From CALREJ01 sp035547395 (GTDB taxonomy: Bacteria; Patescibacteriota; Gracilibacteria; Peribacterales; Peribacteraceae): a DNA stretch of 7,283 nucleotides. A program made the translations under genes and the position numbers. Positions 1-6,815 of the stretch are shown here, piece after piece. Numbering within the stretch: position 1 is the stretch's first letter; every line of letters starts with the position of its first letter. The stretch is from contig DASZVA010000006.1 in the NCBI GenBank assembly GCA_035547395.1, positions 1 through 7,283 of the forward strand. Direction: 5' to 3'. Below the pieces are notes generated by a model, which was not told the DNA's origin, made no database searches, and saw only the letters and a list, made by a program, of their open reading frames with translations.

Positions 1-1520
1 AACGCAGTGAACGTCGCGGCATCGGCTACGTAGAGATGCTTGCCCTGATGCAGTTTCCCGTGTCTGTTGACGCTGAGTGCTGTAGTTCCGGGTTCATCGC
101 GGTAGGGAATCGTACCCGCATAGTGGGACGTAGAGCCGTGCGGCAGCCAGAGCGTTTTCGCGGGCAGTAGTCCGAGCATTTTGCTGGCTTTGTGAATGCG
201 CTTGAGTGCTTCGCGGCGCTCTGTTCTCTCATCGGCTGTTTCTTCCGCGATGATCCGTATGCGTCCGCCGCGGTCGAGCGACAGATGACTTTGGGATGAT
301 GCATGCACGGGGAATCGAATATCGGCAACCACCAGAGAGGGGGATAACGCGGCCAGCGCCTTCAGCGCCCGCGGGATCGGGAGCGGCATGCTGCCAAGGA
401 GTCGGAACAGCAGCAGCGAGCGATAGCCGTAGAGCTGGGCGACGGCACTGTCGAATCCGTCCCCGGTCTTCGTGCCGTCCGTGATCAGAAGCTGACACAA
501 GCTCGTGCGCTCACGCGGTCCGGCTTGTCCGAGGGACGCCGTGTCGAGGCACGCGGTGAAGACGTGCGGCTTGATGAGAAGCGGGAGCCGGGCGTCATGG
601 AGGCCCAGGCTTTTGAGCAGCAGTCTGGCGGAGCCGATCGTTCCGGCGGCCATCACCACACGCTTGCCGGTGAATCGCTTCGTCTCGCCCAGGCGGTCGC
701 CGTCCATGACGCGCGCGAACACGATTGCTTCGTTTCCCGTTTCCTCGACGTGGTCGATCAGGTGGCGGGGCACGTATCGGAAGTTGGGGTGGCTCATCAA
801 TCGATCGAGCAGGAACTGCGGCCGCCAGACCGTGCGTCCGTCGTCGGAGTAATAGTCCATGTCGCGATACTGTTCGGCCTTGCGATTGTTTTTTTCCTGC
901 GTGAGAACGGCGCTGTGCGGCTGCATGACGCGGATGTGCATATTATCCAGTGCCATCCATTTTTTCTCCGCGCTCTTCAACAGACGGGCGGCATGATGAT
1001 CCGGTGTGAGCGGCGGCTGCACATGGGCTCTGGTCTGGGGACCGGAGATGCCGACAAGTTCACTCACTTCGTCGTATTGTTTCTGTATGTCTGCGGCTGG
1101 CATGCCCATCGTCTCCAGTTCACTGCTCTCCAGATAAGCGCACGTGGCGCCCCACACCGCACCGAGGCCGCCGCGCGCGAGTGACTGGATGATCTGCGCG
1201 TTCTGCGACTCGAGCGGCAGCTGGCCGGTACCCGCCGTCACGTAGGCACGATTCCCGCTCGTCATGCCGCCGCCGAGGCCGCCCTCGAGTCCGCGTACGG
1301 GGATCCCGCCCAGGTCTTCGCCCAGAAACCATCGCCACTGATCCTCGCGATTGCGGCGCATGCCGATGAAATCATCCCGAAGCGGTTCTTCCAGAATCGC
1401 CGGAGCCGTCATGCCTCCGTCGATCATCGTGACCGTGCGTCCGCTTTCGACGATCGGCAGCGCCGCCATCACCGCCGCGGGACCCGAGCCGATGATGAGC
1501 ACGTCAGATGCGTCCTGCAT
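1..1520 (-). CDS. GMC-family FAD-dependent oxidoreductase, C-terminus cut by window edge
   Basis: Reading the minus strand from the ATG at 1520-1518 gives 506 codons with no stop before the window ends, so the gene is partial at its 3' end. The product begins with a Rossmann dinucleotide-binding motif (VLIIGSGPAA, residues 7-16). It has a glycine-rich flavin-contact segment (RGGLGAVWG, 116-124), the second GMC signature region (VVMAAGTIGSARLLL, 288-302), and a C-terminal GMC block with a candidate active-site His466 (SHYAGT) followed by LYVADAATF (496-504). GMC enzymes oxidise alcohols or sugars using FAD. Family proteins usually run about 500-570 residues, so only some tens of residues should be missing, including the second catalytic His or Asn. 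The closest look is to the choline dehydrogenase-like/pyranose oxidase branch; the substrate cannot be read from the sequence. The start overlaps the upstream SDR gene by 17 nt and has no Shine-Dalgarno sequence, so translation is probably coupled. The protein should be cytosolic, as I see no signal peptide. Confidence 0.88.
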   Translation of the reverse strand, partial: MQDASDVLIIGSGPAAVMAALPIVESGRTVTMIDGGMTAPAILEEPLRDDFIGMRRNREDQWRWFLGEDLGGIPVRGLEGGLGGGMTSGNRAYVTAGTGQLPLESQNAQIIQSLARGGLGAVWGATCAYLESSELETMGMPAADIQKQYDEVSELVGISGPQTRAHVQPPLTPDHHAARLLKSAEKKWMALDNMHIRVMQPHSAVLTQEKNNRKAEQYRDMDYYSDDGRTVWRPQFLLDRLMSHPNFRYVPRHLIDHVEETGNEAIVFARVMDGDRLGETKRFTGKRVVMAAGTIGSARLLLKSLGLHDARLPLLIKPHVFTACLDTASLGQAGPRERTSLCQLLITDGTKTGDGFDSAVAQLYGYRSLLLFRLLGSMPLPIPRALKALAALSPSLVVADIRFPVHASSQSHLSLDRGGRIRIIAEETADERTERREALKRIHKASKMLGLLPAKTLWLPHGSTSHYAGTIPYRDEPGTTALSVNRHGKLHQGKHLYVADAATFTA

Positions 1521-2805
1521 TGCGCGAGAGGAAACCGGGTATGCAATAGAGAGGAAGTGAGAGGACTTTTAATGCCGCGGTTTCGATCACGGCGAGTGCC
1601 GCAATCGCAATCACCACAACAATGTTTCGGTCTTTCGGCAGGAGCAGGGAAGCTGCTACGGGCGTCGTCTCTGCGACGGCCGCCGCAATGAGCAGTTTCT
1701 GTCGCAGGGGGGCGGACGGATCATAATGCGTGGCAGCATCGATTGCGCCGAGCAGCAGCTTGGATCCGCGTACATGTGTATCGAGAGTCGGGGTGCGCGG
1801 GATGGCATGACGGTCGAGAGCGGATAGATATCTCTCAATGACAGCCGCCGATGGCGTCCATGTCATCGGAAGCACGTATCGCAGAAGTGCGTCGGCTTCG
1901 AGATGTGCACTGTCCATCACCGGAAACATTTCCCGCAGGCCGGCATCAAAGGATCGCGGTCGCGTTCGAAAATCACGCTCGAATGGCGTCAGATCCATCG
2001 GCACGTCCACGGCCGCGCCAAGCACGTTGCTCTCTGTGATGATCGGTTTTTTGAGTATCGCAAAAACCCGCGCGAGCAGCATCGCGACAGACGATGGGAT
2101 GTGCATGTGGCGACGCTTCAGTCCGCGTATCGCAAGAATCTTGTCCGCGAGTTGATCAAAGGAAAGCAGATCCGGTCCGCCGATGTCGTAGCTCTTATCG
2201 ACAGCTGCATCGCTCTCGATCGATTCGACGACGATGCGCGCGAGATCGTCCCGATGGATCGGCCGGAAGGTCGGCGTGCCGGGGCCGATGACAGGGAGAA
2301 CCGGAAGCCTGGAGAATGCGACAATGCTCCCCACAATGCCATCATGTGCCGTCGCATAGACCACGCTCGGCAGCAGTGTGATGACCGGGATGGTTGACGA
2401 CTGCAGGATGCGATCCGCCTGTTCCTTTGTTGATGCATACAGCCCTTTCACGGGAAGCTTCACCGACTGCGTGCTGATGTTGATGATTTTCCGGATATGA
2501 TGTTTCTCGCACGCCTCACGCAGATTGCGCGCGCCGCCGACATTCACCGCCTCGCTGTCAGCTTCGTCATTTTTTCTGGCAGCCAGATGCACGACCGTGT
2601 CGATGCTCTCGCATGCGTTCGTCACTGATGCCGCATCAGTTATGTCTCCCTGAAAAATCTGTACATCGGGATTCTGCGTCCAGGGTGCGTTTTCCGGATG
2701 CCGCACAAGGATGCGCACCGGATAGCCCGCCTGCAGCAGTGCAGGAACGACCGCACGTCCGATCATGCCTGTTGCTCCGGTGACAAAGACGCTTTTTCGT
2801 TGCAT
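1504..2805 (-). CDS. Atypical SDR: NAD(P)-dependent sugar epimerase/dehydratase-like protein with long C-terminal extension
   Basis: The 433-residue product opens with a Rossmann motif (VFVTGATGMIGR, 6-17). It then has the acidic GDITD (53-57), VVHLAA (71-76), NVGGARNL (88-95) and a YxxxK catalytic pair (Tyr123, Lys127), followed by RPIHRDDLARIV (181-192). This is the extended/atypical SDR fold seen in NDUFA9-like proteins and nucleoside-diphosphate-sugar epimerases. The core normally ends near residue 300. Here about 130 more residues follow, containing hydrophobic stretches (roughly 371-390 and 394-412) that may bind the membrane. I chose the ATG at 2805 over a TTG at 2814 (three residues longer) because the best -10 element for this gene covers the TTG. 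No Shine-Dalgarno sequence is present. The gene is the first of a two-gene unit and its stop lies inside the GMC oxidoreductase gene. The two may act on the same sugar, but this is inference; the substrate and cofactor preference are unknown. Confidence 0.87.
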   Translation of the reverse strand: MQRKSVFVTGATGMIGRAVVPALLQAGYPVRILVRHPENAPWTQNPDVQIFQGDITDAASVTNACESIDTVVHLAARKNDEADSEAVNVGGARNLREACEKHHIRKIINISTQSVKLPVKGLYASTKEQADRILQSSTIPVITLLPSVVYATAHDGIVGSIVAFSRLPVLPVIGPGTPTFRPIHRDDLARIVVESIESDAAVDKSYDIGGPDLLSFDQLADKILAIRGLKRRHMHIPSSVAMLLARVFAILKKPIITESNVLGAAVDVPMDLTPFERDFRTRPRSFDAGLREMFPVMDSAHLEADALLRYVLPMTWTPSAAVIERYLSALDRHAIPRTPTLDTHVRGSKLLLGAIDAATHYDPSAPLRQKLLIAAAVAETTPVAASLLLPKDRNIVVVIAIAALAVIETAALKVLSLPLYCIPGFLSRNAGRI

Positions 2806-2813
2806 GGAAGCCA

Positions 2814-2819
2814 ATCATA
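2814..2819 (-). promoter_or_regulatory. Candidate -10 element for the SDR-GMC unit
   Basis: On the minus strand the hexamer TATGAT differs from TATAAT at one base and lies 8 nt upstream of the ATG at 2805. A start of transcription six to seven bases downstream would fall about 2 nt before that ATG, so the mRNA would be nearly leaderless. I see no convincing -35 box at 16-18 bp. The call is by eye from one hexamer. Confidence 0.35.
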
Positions 2820-2837
2820 CGTTTCCCGGGGCCGTTC

Positions 2838-2846
2838 TGGTAGTCT
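2838..2846 (+). promoter_or_regulatory. Candidate extended -10 element for the asnB unit
   Basis: The sequence TGGTAGTCT fits an extended -10 pattern (TGn before a TAnnnT hexamer). It ends 6 nt before the asnB ATG, so the expected transcription start is the A of the ATG at 2853, a leaderless arrangement. No good -35 box is visible. It lies back to back with the minus-strand element at 2814-2819 in the 47-bp divergent gap. The hexamer is weaker than the one facing it. Confidence 0.3.
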
Positions 2847-2852
2847 TTCCGC

Positions 2853-4733
2853 ATGTGCGGCATTGCCGGCATCATCGGCTTTACTGGCGGCACGATCGAT
2901 CCCGCAGCTCTCGACCAGATGACCGATGCGCTTGCGCATCGCGGACCGGACGGACGGGGGACGATAATCGACGGGCCGGTGGGATTTGGCCATCGTCGGC
3001 TCTCGATCCTCGATCTCACGACTGCCGGCAGCCAGCCGATGCAATCCGACGACGGATCGGTAACGCTTACGTTCAATGGCGAAATTTATAATTTTGTGGA
3101 AGAACGCGAGCGTCTCGAGGCGAAGGGCTATTGCTTTCACTCGCGATCGGATACCGAAGTGCTGCTGAAGTTGTATGAAGAATACGGGCCGGACTGTTTG
3201 TCGCATCTGCGCGGGATGTTCGCGTTCGCGGTTCTCGACAAGAAGCGAAATATCGTCTTCCTCGCGCGTGACCGTTTCGGCAAGAAGCCGCTCTATTACT
3301 TCCATGAAGCGGGCGTCTTTGCATTTGCATCCGAGACGAAAGCGCTGCGCACACTGCCGCAGTGTCCGACGGATGTCGACTTTGAAGCGCTGCACCATTT
3401 CCTCACCATGATGTATCTGCCGTCCCCGCGGACGGGATTCACGGGGCTGCACAAACTGCCTGCGAGTCATAGTCTCACGATCAATCTCGCAACGGGGGAG
3501 AAGACGATCGAACGCTATTGGCAACTGTCATTTGAGACGGATGACCGAACGCCGCTTCCCGAATGGAAAGAGCGCATCACGGTGACACTTGAGGAGAGCG
3601 TCCGGCTGCGCATGGTGGCCGACGTTCCCGTCGGCGCGTTTCTCTCCGGCGGACTGGATTCCGCGACGATCGTCGCGCTCATGAGCCGCATGAGCAGTCA
3701 TCCGGTCAAAACATTCACGATCGGCAGCCGCGATACTGCTTTCAATGAATTGCCACAGGCCGATATGGTCGCGAAGGCGTTCGGCACCGATCATCACCCC
3801 ATCGTGCTCGAGCCGGATATCGTCCATCTGCTCCCCGAACTCGTGCAGGCGTATGAAGAGCCGTATGCCGATCCGTCTCTGATTCCGACGTATCTGGTTG
3901 CCCGCGAAACCCACAAACATGTGACGGTTGCGCTCAACGGCGACGGCGGCGACGAAAACTTCGGCGGCTACGTGCGCTACCCGATCATGCTCTTCTCCGA
4001 AAAATGGAGACGCATGCCGGGATTCCTTCATGCGCTCACGCGAGCGGGGACGCATCTGCAGCACCTGATCCGCAATGATACCTTCAGCTATCGCTGCAAA
4101 CGGTTTGAAGACACGATCAATCTGCCGTTCGAGAAGCGCTTCCTCCAGTACCTCAGTTTCTTTACCGACAGCGAGAAGCGTGCGCTGTACGCGCGGGATT
4201 TCGGAACGGGCTTCATGGCGACGGACGAGTGGTACGCGGAGCTGACGCGAGACGCACGGTCGCGTGCAATCGATCCGCTGCATCGGGTGATGAGTATGGA
4301 CATCGACACGTATCTCCCCGACGATCTCATGCCCAAGGTCGACCGCGGCACGATGGCGCACGGACTCGAAGCACGGTCGCCGTTTCTCGATCACACATTG
4401 CTGGAGCTGACAGCGAGGCTCCCGGCTGCGTATCAGGTCCGCGGACGGACGACCAAGTGGATCATGCGTGAGGTCGTGAAGGACTGGCTGCCTGCGGAGA
4501 TTCTCGAAAAAAAGAAAACAGGATTTCGCCTGCCGCTCAATCGCTGGTTTCGAAACGACCTCAAGGATTTCGTCGATAACAAGATCCTCGAAGGGTCGGA
4601 CGTCTTCTGGCAGATGTTTGATCGCAGCAAGGTAGAAGTGTTCTTGCAGCAGTACAGGGACTCGAACGTCGATTATTCGGATCACGTCTGGGCATTGCTG
4701 TGGCTTTCGGAGTGGACGAGACAGTACACTTGA
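2853..4733 (+). CDS. asnB: Glutamine-dependent asparagine synthetase (AsnB-type amidotransferase)
   Basis: The 626-residue protein has both AsnB domains. The N-terminal glutaminase (class II amidotransferase) starts MCGIAG, so Cys2 becomes the N-terminal nucleophile once Met is removed. It carries AHRGPDG (28-34), GHRRLSI (46-52), NGEIYN (75-80) and SDTEV (99-103). The C-terminal synthetase domain has the ATP pyrophosphatase loop SGGLDS (265-270), LNGDGGDE (361-368) and KVDRGTMAHGLEARSPFLDH (495-514). Family AsnB proteins run about 550-650 residues, so this one is full length and all key glutaminase residues are present. It uses glutamine and ATP to convert a carboxylate, normally aspartate, to an amide in the cytosol. 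Homologues in polysaccharide clusters (WbpS type) are proposed to amidate sugar acids, which the neighbours make plausible here. It leads a plus-strand unit with the GT-C and GT2 genes, and ends in TGA four bases before the next start. No Shine-Dalgarno sequence precedes it. Family is certain; substrate is open. Confidence 0.95.
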   Translation: MCGIAGIIGFTGGTIDPAALDQMTDALAHRGPDGRGTIIDGPVGFGHRRLSILDLTTAGSQPMQSDDGSVTLTFNGEIYNFVEERERLEAKGYCFHSRSDTEVLLKLYEEYGPDCLSHLRGMFAFAVLDKKRNIVFLARDRFGKKPLYYFHEAGVFAFASETKALRTLPQCPTDVDFEALHHFLTMMYLPSPRTGFTGLHKLPASHSLTINLATGEKTIERYWQLSFETDDRTPLPEWKERITVTLEESVRLRMVADVPVGAFLSGGLDSATIVALMSRMSSHPVKTFTIGSRDTAFNELPQADMVAKAFGTDHHPIVLEPDIVHLLPELVQAYEEPYADPSLIPTYLVARETHKHVTVALNGDGGDENFGGYVRYPIMLFSEKWRRMPGFLHALTRAGTHLQHLIRNDTFSYRCKRFEDTINLPFEKRFLQYLSFFTDSEKRALYARDFGTGFMATDEWYAELTRDARSRAIDPLHRVMSMDIDTYLPDDLMPKVDRGTMAHGLEARSPFLDHTLLELTARLPAAYQVRGRTTKWIMREVVKDWLPAEILEKKKTGFRLPLNRWFRNDLKDFVDNKILEGSDVFWQMFDRSKVEVFLQQYRDSNVDYSDHVWALLWLSEWTRQYT

Positions 4734-4737
4734 AGCC

Positions 4738-6003
4738 GTGCGTCTGACCCGTCCCGATATCGCGCTTCTCGGTTTGATACTGCTGTTTCTTGCGGCGTGG
4801 ATTTTGGCTGTGTTTGTGTGGGATCTGCCGGGTTTGGCCGCCATTCATGCCCAGGGACTGCAGGGCGATGCGGTGCAATACAACGCCGGCGCGGTGTCGC
4901 TTTTGCAGCATCACATGTTCTCTCTTGATGGAGTGCATCCGTTTTACGAACGCGAGATCGGCTACAGCGTGTTCATCGCCGCCATTTATTCTGTCGCGGG
5001 TATCGATAATTATCTGGCCGTCTTCATCGCGCAGACTGTTTTCTTTCTGATCACAGTCGTCATTTTTGAGAAACAGGTACGAAGAGTGTTTTCTCCGGCG
5101 GTTTCATTCGTCACGTCAGTCCTGCTGCTTGCACTGCCGTCGGTGCTTCTCATTCAGCTGCAGCTATTCCGTGAATCCCTGACGCTCTCGCTGATGCTGC
5201 TTTTTGCATCCGCGTTTCTGCGTCTCACAAATCGTCCATCGATGAGGATGGTGATTGCAGCGGGGGTATGCATCGGACTGGGGATGCTGGTCTATGCGCC
5301 GCTTCTCTTGCTGCCGCCGTTTCTTCTTGTCTTCACCAAGTGGCTGAAAGTACCGCTGAAACATCTCGCCATTTTGATGCTGACGGCGTACGTCGTACTT
5401 TCGCCGTGGCTGATCCGCAACATGATTGAAGTCGGCAAACCCTGTCCGACGGGCTGCTACAGAAACGCGCTTCAGTGGTACGTGCGCGGTGAACGATCGC
5501 AGTACATCCGCGGCCTCGAACCGTATCGCTGCCTCTGGTCCGAGTACGTCTCGCGCAATTGGACGGGGCGGTCGCCGTACTGCAGCTTCAATGCGGTATG
5601 GCACCGAGAATGGCCGAATGGGTTTATTGGCGTGCCGCAGGACGCCGTCGTCGCGCGCGAGGGGCAGCGGAAAATCCTGGCATATTTCCCGTATTACCTG
5701 TGGGACAGCGTGTCGGAAGTCGTGGAATTCCACCTGCCGTTCGTCGGTCCCTGGGGCAGAATCTATAATGTGTCCGCCGCCGCCGCTCTGTTTTTCGTGT
5801 ACGTCGGCTGTCTGCTCGCACTGCCCGTTCTGTTGTGCACGAAGCATCGATTCTTTCTTCTGCTTGCCGTCTATTTCGTCGCGCTCTTTGCGCTGACAGA
5901 TGCCACGCCGCGGTATCATATGCCCGTCATTTTCTGCTATGCGCTCTTGGGCGCCGTCGGGTATCATCGGCTTCTCACGCGTTTTCGTTTATGTCCTCCG
6001 TAA
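4738..6003 (+). CDS. Polytopic GT-C fold glycosyltransferase, ArnT/PMT (GT39)-like
   Basis: The 421-residue product has many hydrophobic segments (about 8-28, 92-111, 121-142, 148-163, 171-199, 207-224, 346-367, 371-386, 395-410), as expected for a multi-spanning membrane protein. After the first helix comes GDAVQY (43-48), where Asp44 sits where GT-C enzymes carry their catalytic acid, then HPFYEREIGYSVFIAAIY (67-84). LSPWLIRN (221-228) and TPRYHMPVI (390-398) match family-typical patterns. Such enzymes move a sugar from a polyprenyl-phosphate carrier to an acceptor on the outer face of the membrane. The region 229-340 is a predicted external domain with Cys236, Cys240, Cys265 and Cys282. 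The start is the GTG at 4738, four bases after the asnB stop, with no Shine-Dalgarno sequence; the reading frame then runs straight into a positively charged N-terminus and helix one. The 3' end overlaps the GT2 gene by 13 nt. The family is supported by short motifs and topology only, and the sugar and acceptor are unknown. Confidence 0.78.
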   Translation: MRLTRPDIALLGLILLFLAAWILAVFVWDLPGLAAIHAQGLQGDAVQYNAGAVSLLQHHMFSLDGVHPFYEREIGYSVFIAAIYSVAGIDNYLAVFIAQTVFFLITVVIFEKQVRRVFSPAVSFVTSVLLLALPSVLLIQLQLFRESLTLSLMLLFASAFLRLTNRPSMRMVIAAGVCIGLGMLVYAPLLLLPPFLLVFTKWLKVPLKHLAILMLTAYVVLSPWLIRNMIEVGKPCPTGCYRNALQWYVRGERSQYIRGLEPYRCLWSEYVSRNWTGRSPYCSFNAVWHREWPNGFIGVPQDAVVAREGQRKILAYFPYYLWDSVSEVVEFHLPFVGPWGRIYNVSAAAALFFVYVGCLLALPVLLCTKHRFFLLLAVYFVALFALTDATPRYHMPVIFCYALLGAVGYHRLLTRFRLCPP

Positions 6004-6815
6004 GCATTGTCGTACCGGCATTCAACGAAGAAGACGCCATCAGCGGACTTCTCGCCTCCATTCACGCGTTGCATCTGGACGCGGAGATCGTCATCGTCGA
6101 TGACGCCTCCACGGACCGCACGGCGGAGATCGCGATGCAACATGGAGCGCATGTGGTTCGCCATCCCATGAACTGCGGGTACGGAAAGAGCGTGAAGGAC
6201 GGCGTCGCCGCCGCCGCGCACGATACAATCATCGTCACCGATGCCGACGGCACGTATCCGGTCGATCGCATTCCGGAGCTTCTCGATATCTATAACCGCG
6301 GCTTCGATATGGTGGTCGGTGCGCGTCAGGGCAAGGCGTATCGCGGCACGTTCCTCAAGATGCCCGCGCGGTACGTCTTCAAATTCCTCGTTGAGTTCAC
6401 GACGGGCCGCCACATTCCGGACATCAATTCCGGCATGCGCATCTTCTCCAAGAAGACGGTCGAAAAATATTTCCCGGACATCTGCAACGGTTTCAGCTTC
6501 ACGACCACGATCACCCTCATCTATCTGCTGACCGGCAAGATGGTGACGTACGTCCAGATTCCCTACAGCAAGCGCATCGGTAAATCCAAGGTGAAAATCA
6601 TCCGCGACAGTCTCCGCACGCTGCAGTACATCACCGAATGTATTGTGCGGTACAACCCGCTCAAGCTCTTCCTGCTGTTTGCGATTCTGTCGTTTCTCAT
6701 CGGACTCATCGGACTCATCTTCTCTCCGCTGCTTTTCTTCCAGGGTTTGTTCTTCGCGGTGTTGATTTTTGCCGTCGGCTGCATCGCCGAAACGATGCGC
6801 CGGCCGCAGCAATAA
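5991..6815 (+). CDS. Family 2 glycosyltransferase, polyprenyl-phosphate sugar synthase-like (DPM1/GtrB type) with two C-terminal membrane helices
   Basis: The 274-residue product has a GT-A fold N-terminus: VSIVVPAFNEE (4-14), IVIVDDASTDRT (33-44), NCGYGKSVKDG (61-71) and the metal/nucleotide-binding DADGTYP (84-90). INSGMRIF (145-152) and YSKRIGKSK (192-200) fit acceptor-side elements of the DPM1/ArnC/GtrB group. Two hydrophobic segments close the protein (about 226-244 and 247-265). Such enzymes transfer a sugar from a nucleotide donor to polyprenyl phosphate at the cytoplasmic face. I chose the ATG at 5991 because the motif block begins two residues later and an upstream start would add 52 residues that overlap the GT-C gene and match nothing. 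It overlaps the GT-C gene by 13 nt, so the two are likely co-translated and may form a donor-maker and transferase pair. It ends TAA directly against the stop of the opposing gene. No Shine-Dalgarno sequence is seen. The sugar cannot be told. Confidence 0.9.
   Translation: MSSVSIVVPAFNEEDAISGLLASIHALHLDAEIVIVDDASTDRTAEIAMQHGAHVVRHPMNCGYGKSVKDGVAAAAHDTIIVTDADGTYPVDRIPELLDIYNRGFDMVVGARQGKAYRGTFLKMPARYVFKFLVEFTTGRHIPDINSGMRIFSKKTVEKYFPDICNGFSFTTTITLIYLLTGKMVTYVQIPYSKRIGKSKVKIIRDSLRTLQYITECIVRYNPLKLFLLFAILSFLIGLIGLIFSPLLFFQGLFFAVLIFAVGCIAETMRRPQQ
6696..6719. repeat. Short tandem repeat of a 9-nt unit inside the GT2 gene
   Basis: The unit CTCATCGGA occurs twice in a row and is followed by a partial third copy (CTCATC). 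It encodes a Leu-Ile-Gly repeat in the first C-terminal membrane helix, and its length is a multiple of three, so copy-number change would keep the frame. Confidence 0.6.

Noticed and set aside
525..1184. 219-codon plus-strand open frame
   Set aside because: It is antisense to the GMC oxidoreductase gene, which has clear family motifs across the same bases.
2806..2814. TTG start adding three residues to the SDR protein
   Set aside because: It sits on the candidate -10 element, uses a rarer start codon and has no ribosome binding site; the ATG at 2805 is simpler.
2825..2830. CCCGGG palindrome in the divergent gap as an operator
   Set aside because: Six bases in a GC-rich context are expected by chance and no longer dyad surrounds them.
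1504..4733. UGA recoding as in Gracilibacteria or Absconditabacteria
   Set aside because: TGA ends both asnB and the SDR gene at the expected protein ends, so UGA acts as a stop here.
3528..4844. 438-codon open frame on the minus strand opposite asnB
   Set aside because: It lies wholly opposite a gene with complete AsnB motifs, its protein is rich in Arg and His with no recognisable domain, and it is explained by codon bias that avoids antisense stops.
5164..5967. 267-codon minus-strand open frame
   Set aside because: It is opposite the GT-C gene and has low-complexity Arg/Gln/Glu-rich content typical of an antisense frame of a hydrophobic protein.
5835..5990. 52-residue N-terminal extension of the GT2 gene from an upstream ATG
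   Set aside because: It overlaps the GT-C coding region in another frame and precedes the first strand of the GT-A fold with unrelated residues; the ATG at 5991 fits the family.
5964..6812. 282-codon minus-strand open frame
   Set aside because: It is antisense to the GT2 gene; its composition is highly charged and no motif is seen.
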